Origin: Cystobasidiopsis lactophilus
Lineage: Eukaryota > Basidiomycota > Agaricostilbomycetes > Agaricostilbales > Chionosphaeraceae
Assembly: GCA_001599975.1 (NCBI GenBank)
Contig: BCIO01000005.1
Coordinates: forward strand, 2,404,508-2,468,507
Direction of reading: 5' to 3'
DNA length: 64,000 bases
In this document: piece after piece, positions 45,508 to 55,988 of the stretch
How the letters are laid out: each line of letters opens with the position of its first letter
How positions within the stretch are numbered: position 1 is the stretch's first letter
Made by a program: the position numbers and the translations under genes
The notes under the pieces: model-generated
What the model was told of the DNA's origin: nothing
What the model saw: only the letters and a program-made list of their open reading frames with translations
Databases searched by the model: none

Positions 45508-46081
45508 ATGAGTAAAATCGCTCGAGTGCTTCAGGCGATCGATACCAGCGTGCGTCAGCGCAACAGCCGCTTCTCCCTGCCCGAAGGCTGATTTGGCGTC
45601 GTTGGCAGTATGTCATCCCGGCCGCCCAGCGGAGCGGGCAGCTGCAGCAAAACTTCCGAGCGATGGCCGAAAGCCTGTCTGAGAGGGACGCGGACGATGT
45701 GGCCACATATTTGACCTCCTCGCGGCTGCACAAGGTGAATTTTCCATTCTGCCTGGGCGCTTTCGTCCTTCCGTTCCCTTTGGTCTCCACCTCTCTTGCT
45801 TTTGGCTGGATGCTTTGCTTTGTTTGTTCGTGGTCGGCGAGTCCAAGAAGCAACCTGGCGAATTTCCATGCGCGAGCGCACCTTCGATTTGCCAGCCGCT
45901 CTTCTTTCTCCGTTGCCCTCTTGTTTCACAAAGACCCAAGCTCATCTTTTCTTCTTGTTTACAATGACAGGACCTAATCGAGCGCTACAACCCGACGTCA
46001 GATATGACCCAAGATGAGCGGACCAAAGCGACTGCTCGACGAGTTGGCCTGGACGTCCCGATCGAACACAAGCCGGAGTGA
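45508..46081 (+). CDS. Fmc1-like mitochondrial ATP synthase assembly factor
   Basis: Fmc1 (LYR-motif family) supports F1-ATPase assembly with Atp12 in mitochondria. The diagnostic C-terminus is ERYNPTSDMTQDERTKATAR then RVGLDVPIEHKPE, stopping at 46079-46081. The part before it reads RWQYVIPAAQRSGQLQQNFR and AESLSERDADDVATYLTSSR, joined by a long 238-nt intron (about 45733-45970). The N-terminus is not resolved: ATG 45508 (MSKIARVLQAIDTSVRQRN) is in another frame from the body. A connection would need an intron of about 22 nt, too short to be credible, or a missing or extra base in the sequence. The two Ns just upstream show the local sequence is imperfect. Confidence 0.7.
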
Positions 46082-46524
46082 AACGCTCTCTCGCAGCTCG
46101 TTGATGGGTCTGCACTGCTTGGCGCTCGACGGACTCTAGTAAGTCAGGAGCTCTAGGCGGCCGCCACCTCGGGCAGAGGCTGATTTCTGGCGAATAGGCG
46201 CCAAATCCCGTCCACCAAGTCCTTCCAAGGTGCCAATAAGTCGACATGCTCTATCAGCTCGACATGGACACCCTCACGCGGTGTTCGAAGAGTCGGTCTG
46301 GGCAGTGGTCAAAGGCTCGAGCGCGTCGCTGGAGGCCATCTTGTCCTCAAGAGAGGGCTCTGGATCGAAAGCTCAAGGACAGAATGCAAAGATATACAGA
46401 GCCAAAGGCTTAAAGTTTCCGAAAAGCTTGCGCAGCTTGCAATCCGGAAACCGTTGGCAGCGCCTCATCGCGCAGACAGGACACGTCAAGTTTGGCTCTT
46501 GCCCAAGCTCCTCCACTTCCCGCC
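46082..46524. other. Spacer without a recognisable gene
   Basis: This 443-bp spacer lies between the Fmc1-like and PRA1 genes, both on the plus strand. It holds the 3' UTR of one and the promoter of the other. No motif stands out. Confidence 0.4.
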
Positions 46525-47469
46525 ATGGCTCAAAATCAACTTCAGGCATTAACAAACAACCTGCCAGGCTACCTCACGACGTTTAGGGTGAGCCCCAAGC
46601 GCGCGGCCCTGCCCCGAGCCAGCGAATGCTCAACGCCAAACAAAATCGCGGATTCCAGGAGCAGCACCTGTCCAACCTGAGGCCCCTGCCCGAGTTCTTC
46701 GACGCGCACCGTGTCTCCAGACCCAACGACCTGAACGAAGCGACGGCCAGGATCTCGCACAATGTCAGCTTCCCAACGCGCGCACCGGGCTCGCTTCTTA
46801 ATTTGACGCTTTTGGATGTCAGACGCGGCACTTCTCGGGCAACTACTCCATCGTCATTGCTGGCTTGGTCGTCTACAGCTTGATCGCGAACCCATTGCTG
46901 CTCATTGGTGCGTGTTGCGCCGCTCTTGTTTTGGCGAGCGATTGGCGATCCTGAACTTGGATTCCAGCTCTCTTCTTCCTCATCGGTCCGTCGTTTGTTG
47001 GCTCTACCAAGGTCACAAGAGCTGAACGTAACGCACAGGCGGCTTCGTTGCCATCAACCGCTTCGCCCCAGAGCCAACCCAAGTCGGCGAACACGTTGTC
47101 ACCCAAAAGGGTCTCTACACCGGTCTCGTGCGTCTGGCTGCCTTGGCTTTGCTGGCCCTCCACAATCAGGTTGAATTGAACGGCCTGCCCACAGTTTGTC
47201 ATTGGCATCCCGTTGCTCTGGTTTGCAGCTCCGTGAGTGCCGAGTCCCACCACCTCACCCAGTCCGCATTCTGACATCTCGAGTACAGGCTTTCCACCAT
47301 CTTTTGGGTGAGCCAACACTCCCTTCACTGCAAACAACGAGACGGGCAGAAGCTAAAGGCGAGCACGCAGATCATCGGCTCCAGCGCCGTTCTCATCCTC
47401 GGCCACGCCTCGCTCCTCGAACCCGGCGTCGAGTCGGAGTACGCCCAGGGCTCCATCTCCCAGGTCTAG
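46525..47469 (+). CDS. PRA1/Yip3 family prenylated Rab acceptor
   Basis: A small Golgi/ER membrane protein that binds prenylated Rab GTPases and helps recycle them. ATG 46525 begins MAQNQLQALTNNLPGYLTTF. An intron (donor GTGAGC) leads to the conserved PRA1 segment EQHLSNLRPLPEFFDAHRVS, RPNDLNEATARISHNV, then RHFSGNYSIVIAGLVVYSLI with ANPLLLI. A second hydrophobic pair follows (ALFFLIGGFVAINRFAPEPT; FVIGIPLLWFAAPLSTIFW), then IGSSAVLILGHASLLEPGVE with the end SEYAQGSISQV and the stop at 47467-47469. The length of about 175 residues and the four-segment pattern fit the family. Six or so exons. Confidence 0.88.
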
Positions 47470-48348
47470 ACCTATACACTTCGCTTTTCGGTCTTCTTTG
47501 CCACCATATCCTCAGGCTTTTGCTTGTCTTAGAAGGGCCTTGCCGCTAAACTCGGGAAAGCGTCAAGAAAAGGCGCCGGGTAGCTGTAGATGCAATTAGG
47601 GCGCCCTCGTCTACGTCTTGAGGAGTTGGCCAATCCTAAGTCCTTGAATGTAACCGCGCCAGGATCCGGCGCTTGAAGGTGGCGAACTGCCTCAAAAATC
47701 GGAAGTTCTGAAACCCGATCCTACTCCTCCTCATCCTGGTCCTATCTCCAGACGTAACCTGGCCGTGGAACGAGTTTGAAGCTTTGCTTGCCATCAACGC
47801 AGCCCGGTTCAAGGCCTGCATCCTAAACAAGCCCGGAATCGCCATTTTTCGCCGAAGAATGGGAGAGGGTCGGAAGGGGTCGGGAAAGTGGGCTTTGTGC
47901 CGTGGGAGTATTTTGATTGTTCACAGGAGATGGGAGAGGAAGCGAAAGAACCAGTAAAACTGAAAGCCAGAGAATGCGAAGTTGAAGTCTTTGTAGATTC
48001 GACGTCATCTTGAAGCCTGCTTTCGAGTAGCTTGTCAGAGCAATGAACCAGAGCCTGGAGGTAAATGGTGCCCACGACGCACGAAGGAGAGCCGAAATTT
48101 CGACGTGGATGGATTGGCCAAATGAAAGTAGGAAGAAAATGTGGCGGCCAACGTAGCTTAAATGATGTCTAGATGTAGGATATGAAAGCCTTTAACCAGG
48201 GGAGCAACGAAATATGCCCAGCGAAGAGGGAATGCTGATGGTGATGTGGGGGTATGAAGGGCTAGCTAAACCGCCGCAAAAATGAAAAGGCGCATCGTCC
48301 TGCTGGTTGCAGAACAGAAATTTATTGGTGTGAATGTGAGTGCTGGAC
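47470..48348. other. 879-bp convergent spacer
   Basis: The spacer lies between the stops of PRA1 and the minus-strand zinc-cluster gene. A minus-strand frame of about 70 codons (47636-47845) is rich in Arg and Ser and has no known domain or splice partner. I see no repeat or RNA gene. The 3' UTRs alone would not fill it. Confidence 0.4.
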
Positions 48349-50256
48349 CTAGGGGAAGAACGTCCGAGTCGGGAGGCCCATGTTGAACGAGTTGGTACGC
48401 GAGCGAGGTCCGCTGGGTCCAGCCGCATTGAAGCCGGCGAAAGACGAAGGGCGCGAAGCACCAAATGGATTAACGCCAGGGACTGCCGAGAAGCTAGGCG
48501 TTGTGCTTCTGCTGAAGTTGGACGGACCACCACTGAAGGAGAAGGTGCGATTCATGCCAATGGGAGCGGAGCGTCCGGGTGAGGGCGATCGCATTGGAGA
48601 AACAGACCTAGATGGGGTGGAGCTGCAAAAAGTTGGAACTTCGAACGGCGACGACCCGGTGGGGACGGGTGGGAGCAAGGGCGAGAAATCTGAATCTGCC
48701 CACAAAAGGGGTAAGGTCACCAAAATGAAGCTGCACGTGAAGTGCTTACCGTCGTCATCTATAACGATGACCAGGTATCTGAAAGACCGTTTGGTCAGTC
48801 GCGAGCTCAGGTCTGGCCAACGAACAAATTCCGAATCTCACCCTTTCGACATGAAGCCACGAGGATCGCTGAGACTGGCTTCTCGGCCTGCCAGATAGAC
48901 TTTGATCTGCGAGAGACCATTGGACCCAGTGACTTGGGAGGCCAGCGCAAGGAGCTCACAGATTTAGCGAGCATCTGTCGCTTTTTGGTCTTGACGCGGA
49001 AGCTGCCTTTGAAGCCCATGGTTCTGACGCAACGTATTAAACGGTGTATCCTTGTGGAGTCGACAAAGAGCTCACCCTTCGGCGGGTCTCAGCAAGTCTG
49101 CAGGTGCCTGAGTCCGCAGATGCGAGACGGGGACACGGAGAGCACCGACGATGCCTTTCGTCTGCCTGACTGTGGCCATGCAACTAGCTCGAAAAATCAG
49201 GATAACCACAATTTGGTTGCCAAGCGGTGGCTGCTTACAGGTCTGTGAAGCGCTGGCGGTCAGAGCGGTGGACAATGCTGCGGGACCACCGTCAGCGAAA
49301 GTGCACCTTTCGACAGGATGTTATAAGGCTCACTCAGAGGCCATCCTTCCGTCCAACTCGGCGAGTGGATAGCCCATCAGTGGCTCGATGCCGTTGCCAA
49401 AGAAGCGCATCATCAGATTCAGACCGCAGACGATGAACTGCGCTTTCAAATTCAGTTCGGTTCAAAACAGGTCAGACAACGACAAGAGCACACAGGGCAG
49501 TCGTGGAGGGCGGGATTAGCCGGGCTGTATTGATTGTCAGGCATGCACGGCAGGCCAAAGCGAGACATGGGGTTGTCCAAAGGCTGCATGCTGTACCCAG
49601 TCCAAGTAAAAGTCTGTGGCGCGGCGGGGTCGTACTTGGGCTTCGGAGCTGGTGGGAATTCCCATGTCAGCTTGCTCTGGAGAACTCGAGGAGGTGGTGG
49701 GACCGGCACTTACGAGATGGGTCGGCGTCGCGCTGGCACGGGGATCAGCTTCGGAAGTAGTGGTGAAACAAGACAAAAAAAAAAGACGCACGCATTCTAT
49801 TCCAGCACTGACGCAGTTTCCGCATGGGCGGTTCTGGTTGCACCTGGAGGTGGTGAGATCTTGTCAGATCTGGCTCATGTAGCGCGCCCGAAACAGCTCT
49901 GGGCAGCTGGACTCACGCTATGTGGCGCCTTTTGCACTGTTGAGGTTGTGGACATTGAGTTATATGTGGGCGGCGGAGAAGAGAAAGCGGGGGCGAACCT
50001 CGGCGCAAGCTCCAGTGGCTCGCCTCGAGAATGTGAAGCTATTAATTTTAGAGAAAGATGGTGTAGTTGAGGTTGGAAAAGGGAAAGAGGGCGTGGTCGC
50101 ATTGGCGCTTCTGACAGGCGGAGGCAGAAGGAAACGCTGCTGGGTCGCAGGGTTGCTTCTGGCAAAGTCACTGAATGAGCCAAAAGACGATGTCACGGAT
50201 GGGAGGTGCAGGGGAGCAGTTGTAGCAGGGCGTTTTGGTTGACCCGGCCAGTCCAT
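48349..50256 (-). CDS. Zn2Cys6 transcription factor with PAS-like region (paralogue 1)
   Basis: A fungal binuclear-cluster regulator. ATG 50256 begins MDWPGQPKRPATTAPLHLPS, a Ser/Pro-rich leader. The zinc cluster, built from three exons, reads ACAECKRRHIACNQNRPCGN then CVSAGIECVR (C-x2-C-x6-C-x5-C-x2-C-x6-C). Its first half lies on a 20-nt micro-exon (49917-49936). Then come YDPAAPQTFTWTGYSMQPLD and SRFGLPCMPDNQYSPANPAL, the PAS-like NLMMRFFGNGIEPLMGYPLA then IVHRSDRQRFTDL, GALRVPVSHLRTQAPADLLR, and GFKGSFRVKTKKRQMLAKSV. The tail is Ser/Pro-rich and ends SRTNSFNMGLPTRTFFP, stopping at 48349-48351. Zn2Cys6 plus PAS recalls the Ert1/AcuK/Rds2 regulators of gluconeogenesis, and RPC-x2-C fits, but the assignment is tentative. 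It is paralogous to 58746-60642. Confidence 0.8.
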
Positions 50257-50268
50257 GAAGGCGTCTGT

Positions 50269-51018
50269 TTAGTTGGCGAGGATTCGGGCGATGATGCGGT
50301 TGACGGTCAGAAGGAGGCCACCTGCACCGCTTCCTAGCGCGACTTCCTCGAATGTAATCTCCAGGTCGATGCCGCAAAGGCGTAGGAGGGTGAAAACGAA
50401 GGCAAGGAAAGCCAATGCAAAGTAGAACCACAATGGCATGAATTGGCTGGCGGAGAATGAAGAGTCCAGGTGCCCACAGTGCGATGAGCAAAGAACTGGC
50501 GAAGAGGCGTGGCCGAGAGGCTGTATTCCAGGGCTCCAAGGTTCAGATATCGGGTGGACAGGCGCAGAAAAGGGAGCGCACCCGCGAGCTTTGACGAGCC
50601 AGGAGAAAATGATGCTCTCTGGACTGGAAAAGTGCCAGAGTGTTGAAGGGGATCTCGATCCGCAACAAGTCAACAGGTCATTCGGCGACGCGAAAGAGAG
50701 AGCCCGCGAAATGTGCCTGAGCCAGGAAAGGCAGGAGTGTGGTCGTTGTGCAGCAAAATTTTGTGGCTTTGGGCCGAAAGCACAGATCCGCCGGAGGCGT
50801 TGGGCCCGTGTGCACGCAGTGCACCAAAGGATGAACGCCCTGTTTGGGAGCGAGGAGCCAGGTGAAAGGTTCGTGCTATGGGCGGACTTGATGGACATCT
50901 CCTCCTCGAGCAGCAAGCAAGGAGCCTGGAAATGGTGCGTCTTGAAGAGGGGAGTCGACGCCGACTCGACCAAAACCGGCAACATCCTTTGTGCCACCAA
51001 GCGAAATCGATGAATCGA
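50269..51018 (-). CDS. Possible small membrane protein
   Basis: I do not recognise it. The C-terminal part has good codon use and reads QFMPLWFYFALAFLAFVFTL, then LRLCGIDLEITFEEVALGSG with AGGLLLTVNRIIARILAN, stopping at 50269-50271. One strong hydrophobic helix, and perhaps a second (LFASSLLIALWAPGLFIL) in an overlapping frame, suggest that an intron lies near 50460. The upstream part is a continuous but unconvincing frame rich in Cys and Ser, so the start is not known; the coordinate given is the outer limit. Its stop lies only 12 bp before the ATG of the zinc-cluster gene on the same strand, which is unusual. It may be a real gene or part of that gene's leader. Confidence 0.3.
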   Translation of the reverse strand, partial: SIHRFRLVAQRMLPVLVESASTPLFKTHHFQAPCLLLEEEMSIKSAHSTNLSPGSSLPNRAFILWCTACTRAQRLRRICAFGPKPQNFAAQRPHSCLSWLRHISRALSFASPNDLLTCCGSRSPSTLWHFSSPESIIFSWLVKARGCAPFSAPVHPISEPWSPGIQPLGHASSPVLCSSHCGHLDSSFSASQFMPLWFYFALAFLAFVFTLLRLCGIDLEITFEEVALGSGAGGLLLTVNRIIARILAN

Positions 51019-51231
51019 TACACGCCACAGATTAATTAACGGGCTTTCCTCGCGCCACAACGTCGGCTAGCAAGCATGCACGGTGATTGAGCAGGTCGCC
51101 AAACCGGGAAAAGAAGAGCACGCTTCGAAAGCCAGGCAGGAGTTCAGCGAGAATATGGCGGTCGGAGTCTGACCTGTACATTTACCACCCAGCGACTCGG
51201 TGCTGTGCTGCAAATTGAACAACGTGGCAAT

Positions 51232-54200
51232 TCAAGATCGATTGAAGAAGCGGCCCAGCCGTTTCCCTTTGCCACCTTCGTCCGCAGAGCCAACCGACGG
51301 CGCCTGGTGCATCTCCGAAGACGACGCCATCGACGAGGAAGACGACACGGAGCGATGTGACCGCATTGGGGACGACAAGCTCTTGATCGTGGCGCTGACG
51401 AACCCTCCTTTCCACTCTGAGCTTGCTTCGTCCAACAACCGCATCGCTTGCAACTCGTGCTCTGGCAACGACCCTGCTGGAAAGGGTATTCCACTTGGCA
51501 CCTCGGTCGAAGGCGATCGCCGCAGACGGGGACTGCTGCCCGCGCCGGACGAAACAGTCTGAGCGCGGTGGCGGCGGCCAGGACTTCCAAGCCCTTTCAT
51601 CGAATAGCGCCCAGGAGACGAAGGCGTCTGCTCGTCGCTGGTCTCTCTGGAGTGCGAAAAATGGCGTGCAGTAGGCGTTGCACCCTGCAAGATCTCGGGC
51701 GAAGAAGCCAGCATGTCGTTAGCGAGGCGAGCTTGGGCCTGAGCGCATAGCCGGTGGCACTGCTCTTTGAAGGTCGAAAAGAGCGCAGGCTGTGCTTTGG
51801 TGATGTGCAAAGGCGAAGAGCGGACGACGTGGCTGATGAGCAAGGCCAGCTCCTTGCCGGGGTCCAACAGAAAGGGCAGCTCCGGGATGGCCTCTCGAAG
51901 CAGTGCGTTATCGACGCTGTCCCTCTTCCGCATCGGCAGCTCATAAGCGTCGAAGGAAGGCGAAGTCCACTGGTGCGACGAGCCGCTGATGGGAGCGGAC
52001 ACAAAGGTCATGTAGTCGATGAAGGCCTCTTGGTTGTCGCCAAGGAAGCCGTTCATGATGCCCATGTACGACTCCTTGCTGCCGAACTTGCTCATGTTGG
52101 CCAAGCCTTGCAGTGTTTTGGCGATCAAGGTGAGCGTGCGTTGGCAACGCGGCTCGGGATGGGAAGAGGTCAGGCCGAACATCTTTGGGTTGAGCAAGGC
52201 TGGAACGAAGAAGCGGAGAAAGAGGAAGGCCGACACAGCAGTGAACCGCATTGCTGAAGCCGCCTTTTCGTACTTCTGGTCCACAACCTTTTGAATGTGG
52301 CTGAAGATGTGGCGTAGTTCGCTGTAGCTCGCATAAGATGTCATGCCAACGGAAATGACGGAGGACAACAGCTTACTTGGGACAATGCTGCCGTGACTGG
52401 TAAAGCGTGTTCCAGACGTAAGCCATCCACCGCTCCAAATCGAGGACGTTGTCGCTCAAATTCCGATCCTTGCTTCCGCCCTTCAATCGGTCTGGATCGA
52501 TCTCGATTTCCACCTTTTGCGAGCAGAGCATGTTGACAGCGTCACCTATCGAGAGCATCAAGAAGTCACTGCCCGTCATGCGAAGGTAGATCTCGAGCAT
52601 CTTGGTGAGGAGCGTGTTGCCTCGGAACAAGATGCTGGCCGAGGCCTCGTTGCCATCTATTTCGACTTCAATCAGAGCTGCCAAAATGGACTGGATCGTG
52701 CCACGAGAAACAGCGATCCGGACGAGCGACTCTGCGATCGACTCGAGATCTTGCGGTGCTAGGGACGAGAACTCGCTCAGTAGCGTCACATCCACGTCGT
52801 TTCCGAAGATAGCAGAGTTTTTCTGGCTCTTGATTTTAGCGGGGTAGGTTTGAGCCGAGGGCAAAACGCACCGAGAGGAAACCGCTGTACTCTGCTGAAG
52901 GCAGGATGGGCAGCTCTATGACCCGGAGCTGGATGCTGAGTTCACCGATGGGACCAGGCTGACCGTTTGGCGGAAAGATAGGAAGCCATTGCTCAAGGTG
53001 CTGGCCTCGAGGGAAATTGATCGTGGGGACGTCCACTGTCCCAACCAGCGCGACATTGGTGACGCCCTTGCGTTGCTGAGTCTGATATAAACGAATGCTG
53101 AGGGACTCTGATAAATCAGGCAAATCGCTGCACATCGCAAGTCAGTGGCATCCTTTGAAAGCAAGGACAGCAAGCCGCACGATAACGAGAATGCGTCGCG
53201 CCAGAACGGATTGCTGGAGCCCTTCTTCGATGCGGAGCGGGCGACAACGACATCGTTCCAGGCCACCTCGCAGAACAACTTGCTAGAAGACGACCAATTA
53301 GCCGGCGTCGAAGAGGCATCTTGCTGTGGGCGAGAGCCAAAGCTTGAAGCGGTGGAAGTCGACAGATTAAAAGAGTGCGAGCCAGACATGCCTGTTGGCG
53401 GCTCTTCGGAGGACGTCCGTAGACTTGTCTTGTCGAGCGCTGACGGATTGGGGCGCAGGGCAATAGCTTCGCCGATGCTCCGGCCTTCGACGAGTACGAG
53501 GTCGATGCCTCGCCAAAGCCTTGCCATCGGATAGGGCGAAGCAGACTCTTCCAAGGAAGGGGAATGGCTGGACGAAGGCTCCAGATGAGAAGCTGGGTCG
53601 GGCTTTGCGTGGGTCTTGAGCAAGACGTAAAGCGAATGCAAGATGGACGTGGAAGGCAAGCAGATGTGGCAGAAGTCGTCTGTTTCGACAGAGCTGGTCA
53701 GATTGGCGGTCGACGACGAGTCAGAAGAGGACTTGGAGCCAAAGGGCAGGAACGAGGTGGCGGTGGAGGGGCGGAAGGACGGCGAGCGAACCATTTCGCT
53801 GACAGAACGAGCGCCTGCTGGCCGAGTTGTGCTGACATTAATGCTGATGCAATGCGATCGTAAGAGGAGTGACGGGTCTTGCAGGTTGATGTGCGATCGT
53901 CGTAAGAGTGAGATGGGAATCGAATGAATGGGTACTTTATCCTGCTCTCCCGCGGCCTCAGTAACTCCAAGTGATGTGACCAACAACAGTGCTTACATCT
54001 GTGGTGGTAACAATTAACAGGCCGGTGCTGTTCAAGGTGCATTCGGCTGGCCGCCAATCCCAAGTGGTCGAATTAGGGCCGCTGGGACCATGCGTGAAAG
54101 ACGAATGCAGGCTCGAGCCGTCTGAAAGGCCTCGTTAGATCAAGAAACAGATATCGATAGGCAGGCGACTGACCCCGCGGAGGCAGCTGGAGGCCTTTTA

Positions 54201-55299
54201 GTTTCCCCGAGGCCGAGTTGCTCGAGGTGGCCAAGACTTGGGCGCTCTCTCGGCGAGCGATCTTCTTCTTGCCTGCCGGAGGATCCTTCATTAGAGGCGT
54301 CTTGATGATTAATGGGGGCCCGTTGCTGGAGGATGTCGAGGACTGCAAGTCGCCCGATGAGCGGACTTTCGCCCAGACAAGGATGTCCGCCGTCCAGAGC
54401 TCCGCTTTGCTCTTGCTTCTTAGACGCTGACTTTTGATGTTAGATGTAGACGGCGACGGAGGGGACACTATGGGCTGGATTGTGGCCGCCGTTGACCGCC
54501 GGCGAATGGCAGCAGAGACGGCGGGATCCGCATCGTCCGTAAAGAAGTGAGCCGAGTTGCGCTTGGACTTTTGAGAAGAGACAGAACGGGAAGCAGTAGC
54601 GAAAGAGAAGTCGTCATCGTCGTCTGAATCGATCGTAGCTTGCCGTGAAGACGGTCGCGGCGCACGGTCAATCCGGGCCTGCAGCCTGGGCTTGCCTCCG
54701 GGGCGGACTGAGGATGCTGGAGATAATGGTGTCATTATCGGCTCCGCTGGAAGGGGATCTGAAGACGGAGTGGTGTGGATGGACGATGGGTGGGTCGAAG
54801 CCGAGTCGACGCTGCGAATGCTGCCCACGCCCGCTCTCGAGCTCTCCGCGGCCGAATAATGCAGCGGTGACGAAGCGTTCCTCCCAACGCTGTCCGTAAA
54901 GCTCCGCTCGTCCCCATCGCTGCGCCCCGAGTCCGAATCCGAATCGTCCAAAGACCGTAGCACCTTTTGGGCGGCCAGTCTTGGGCTGCGCGGCACATAA
55001 ACCCGCCTGGGCCTAATGGCTGCCTCTTCTGCGCCAGACGTGCTGCTGCTGGTGGAAGCCGTGCCGAAATTGGAGTCGGTCATGCTGAAATTTGGGCGGG
55101 GAGGCAGGGCCTTGCCCGTTGAGTCGGTGTGCGCAGAATTGGCTGTGGCCGGTGGCTTGTAGAGAAAGCCAGGGTCTAGTGCATAGCTGAAGGAGTCTCT
55201 TGGGAGAGCTGGGGCTGAGGAGCGCCGCCTGAGGTTGACTTTGGACCGATCTAGGGGAGCGCTGGCCGCACGCTGCTGCGTCAACGGAATTGAAGGCAT
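51232..55299 (-). CDS. C2-domain Ras GTPase-activating protein
   Basis: It switches off Ras-type GTPases at the membrane. The start is probably ATG 55299 (MPSIPLTQQRAASAPLDRSK), though an upstream exon is possible. The first ~400 residues are Ser/Pro-rich and disordered. A region around SKAELWTADILVWAKVRSSG may begin a PH-like fold. A C2 domain follows (LFCEVAWNDVVVARSASKKG, NPFWRDAFSLSDLPDLSESL, SIRLYQTQQRKGVTNVALVG). The RasGAP domain has NTLLTKMLEIYLRMTGSDFL, SIQKVVDQKYEKAASAMRF-like helices, and the signature SAFLFLRFFVPALLNPKMFG, with the FLRF...PAL-NP core. The tail is Ser-rich and ends GKRLGRFFNRS, stopping at 51232-51234. C2-RasGAP order fits the Bud2/RASAL/SynGAP-like group rather than the very large Ira/NF1 proteins. 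About 1,250 residues. Confidence 0.82.
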
Positions 55300-55988
55300 C
55301 AGCCAGGGGTCTATACAAGTTTGATGGTAGAACAGGAGCAAAACAAGGACCAGCTTTAGCTCCAAAAGCGACAACGTGAAACTGCGCGAGGAGCGTTTTG
55401 TGAGGCAAGGCGTTGAGGTCTTGCATAAAGAGCCGAAGCAGGGACGCCAGGGATAGGGGGGCAGACCGGGAGCTTGTGGACTCACGTCGTTTGTACTTCC
55501 AGACTGGTGGCGCAGCAGGAAGGGAAGGCCAGCGGACCGGGAGCGAGGCGAGTTCAAGAGAAAAGGAAGCTTTGGGCACGGCCCTTCGAGATCTCAAAGC
55601 CGGCGGCCCTGGTTCGCGCTCCGTGGTCTCTGGCCAAAGATGTACAGGGGCAACTACAATGCAAGAACGCGTCCCGTCCCTCAGCTTGAAGGTGCTGGCG
55701 TTCGGCAGCTGAAGACTTTGTCACCGCGTCCTGAAACGCCTTTGTGAGGTCTAGCGCCAGACAAACTGCCTCGCCTGGCAGCGTAACTTCGTCTGTTAAC
55801 ACAAAGAGTCAATCTTTTGAATGAGGTGAAATGCGCACGGGATTAGATCTCGATGGCCGAAGTCCAAGCAAAGTTGGCCTTTATTATTCACGGTGGCAGC
55901 CAACTCTTCTGGGCTTCCTATGGCGAGCAATTTGCTCAGATGTGATTCGATGGAAGCAGGCATCTCAGCTTACCAACGAGGCTTCCTC
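55300..55988. other. 689-bp spacer
   Basis: Upstream region of the RasGAP gene and 3' flank of the amidase gene, both on minus. The frame upstream of 55299 stays open to about 55557 without an ATG, so a 5' exon of the RasGAP gene may reach into this stretch. Nothing else is seen. Confidence 0.4.
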
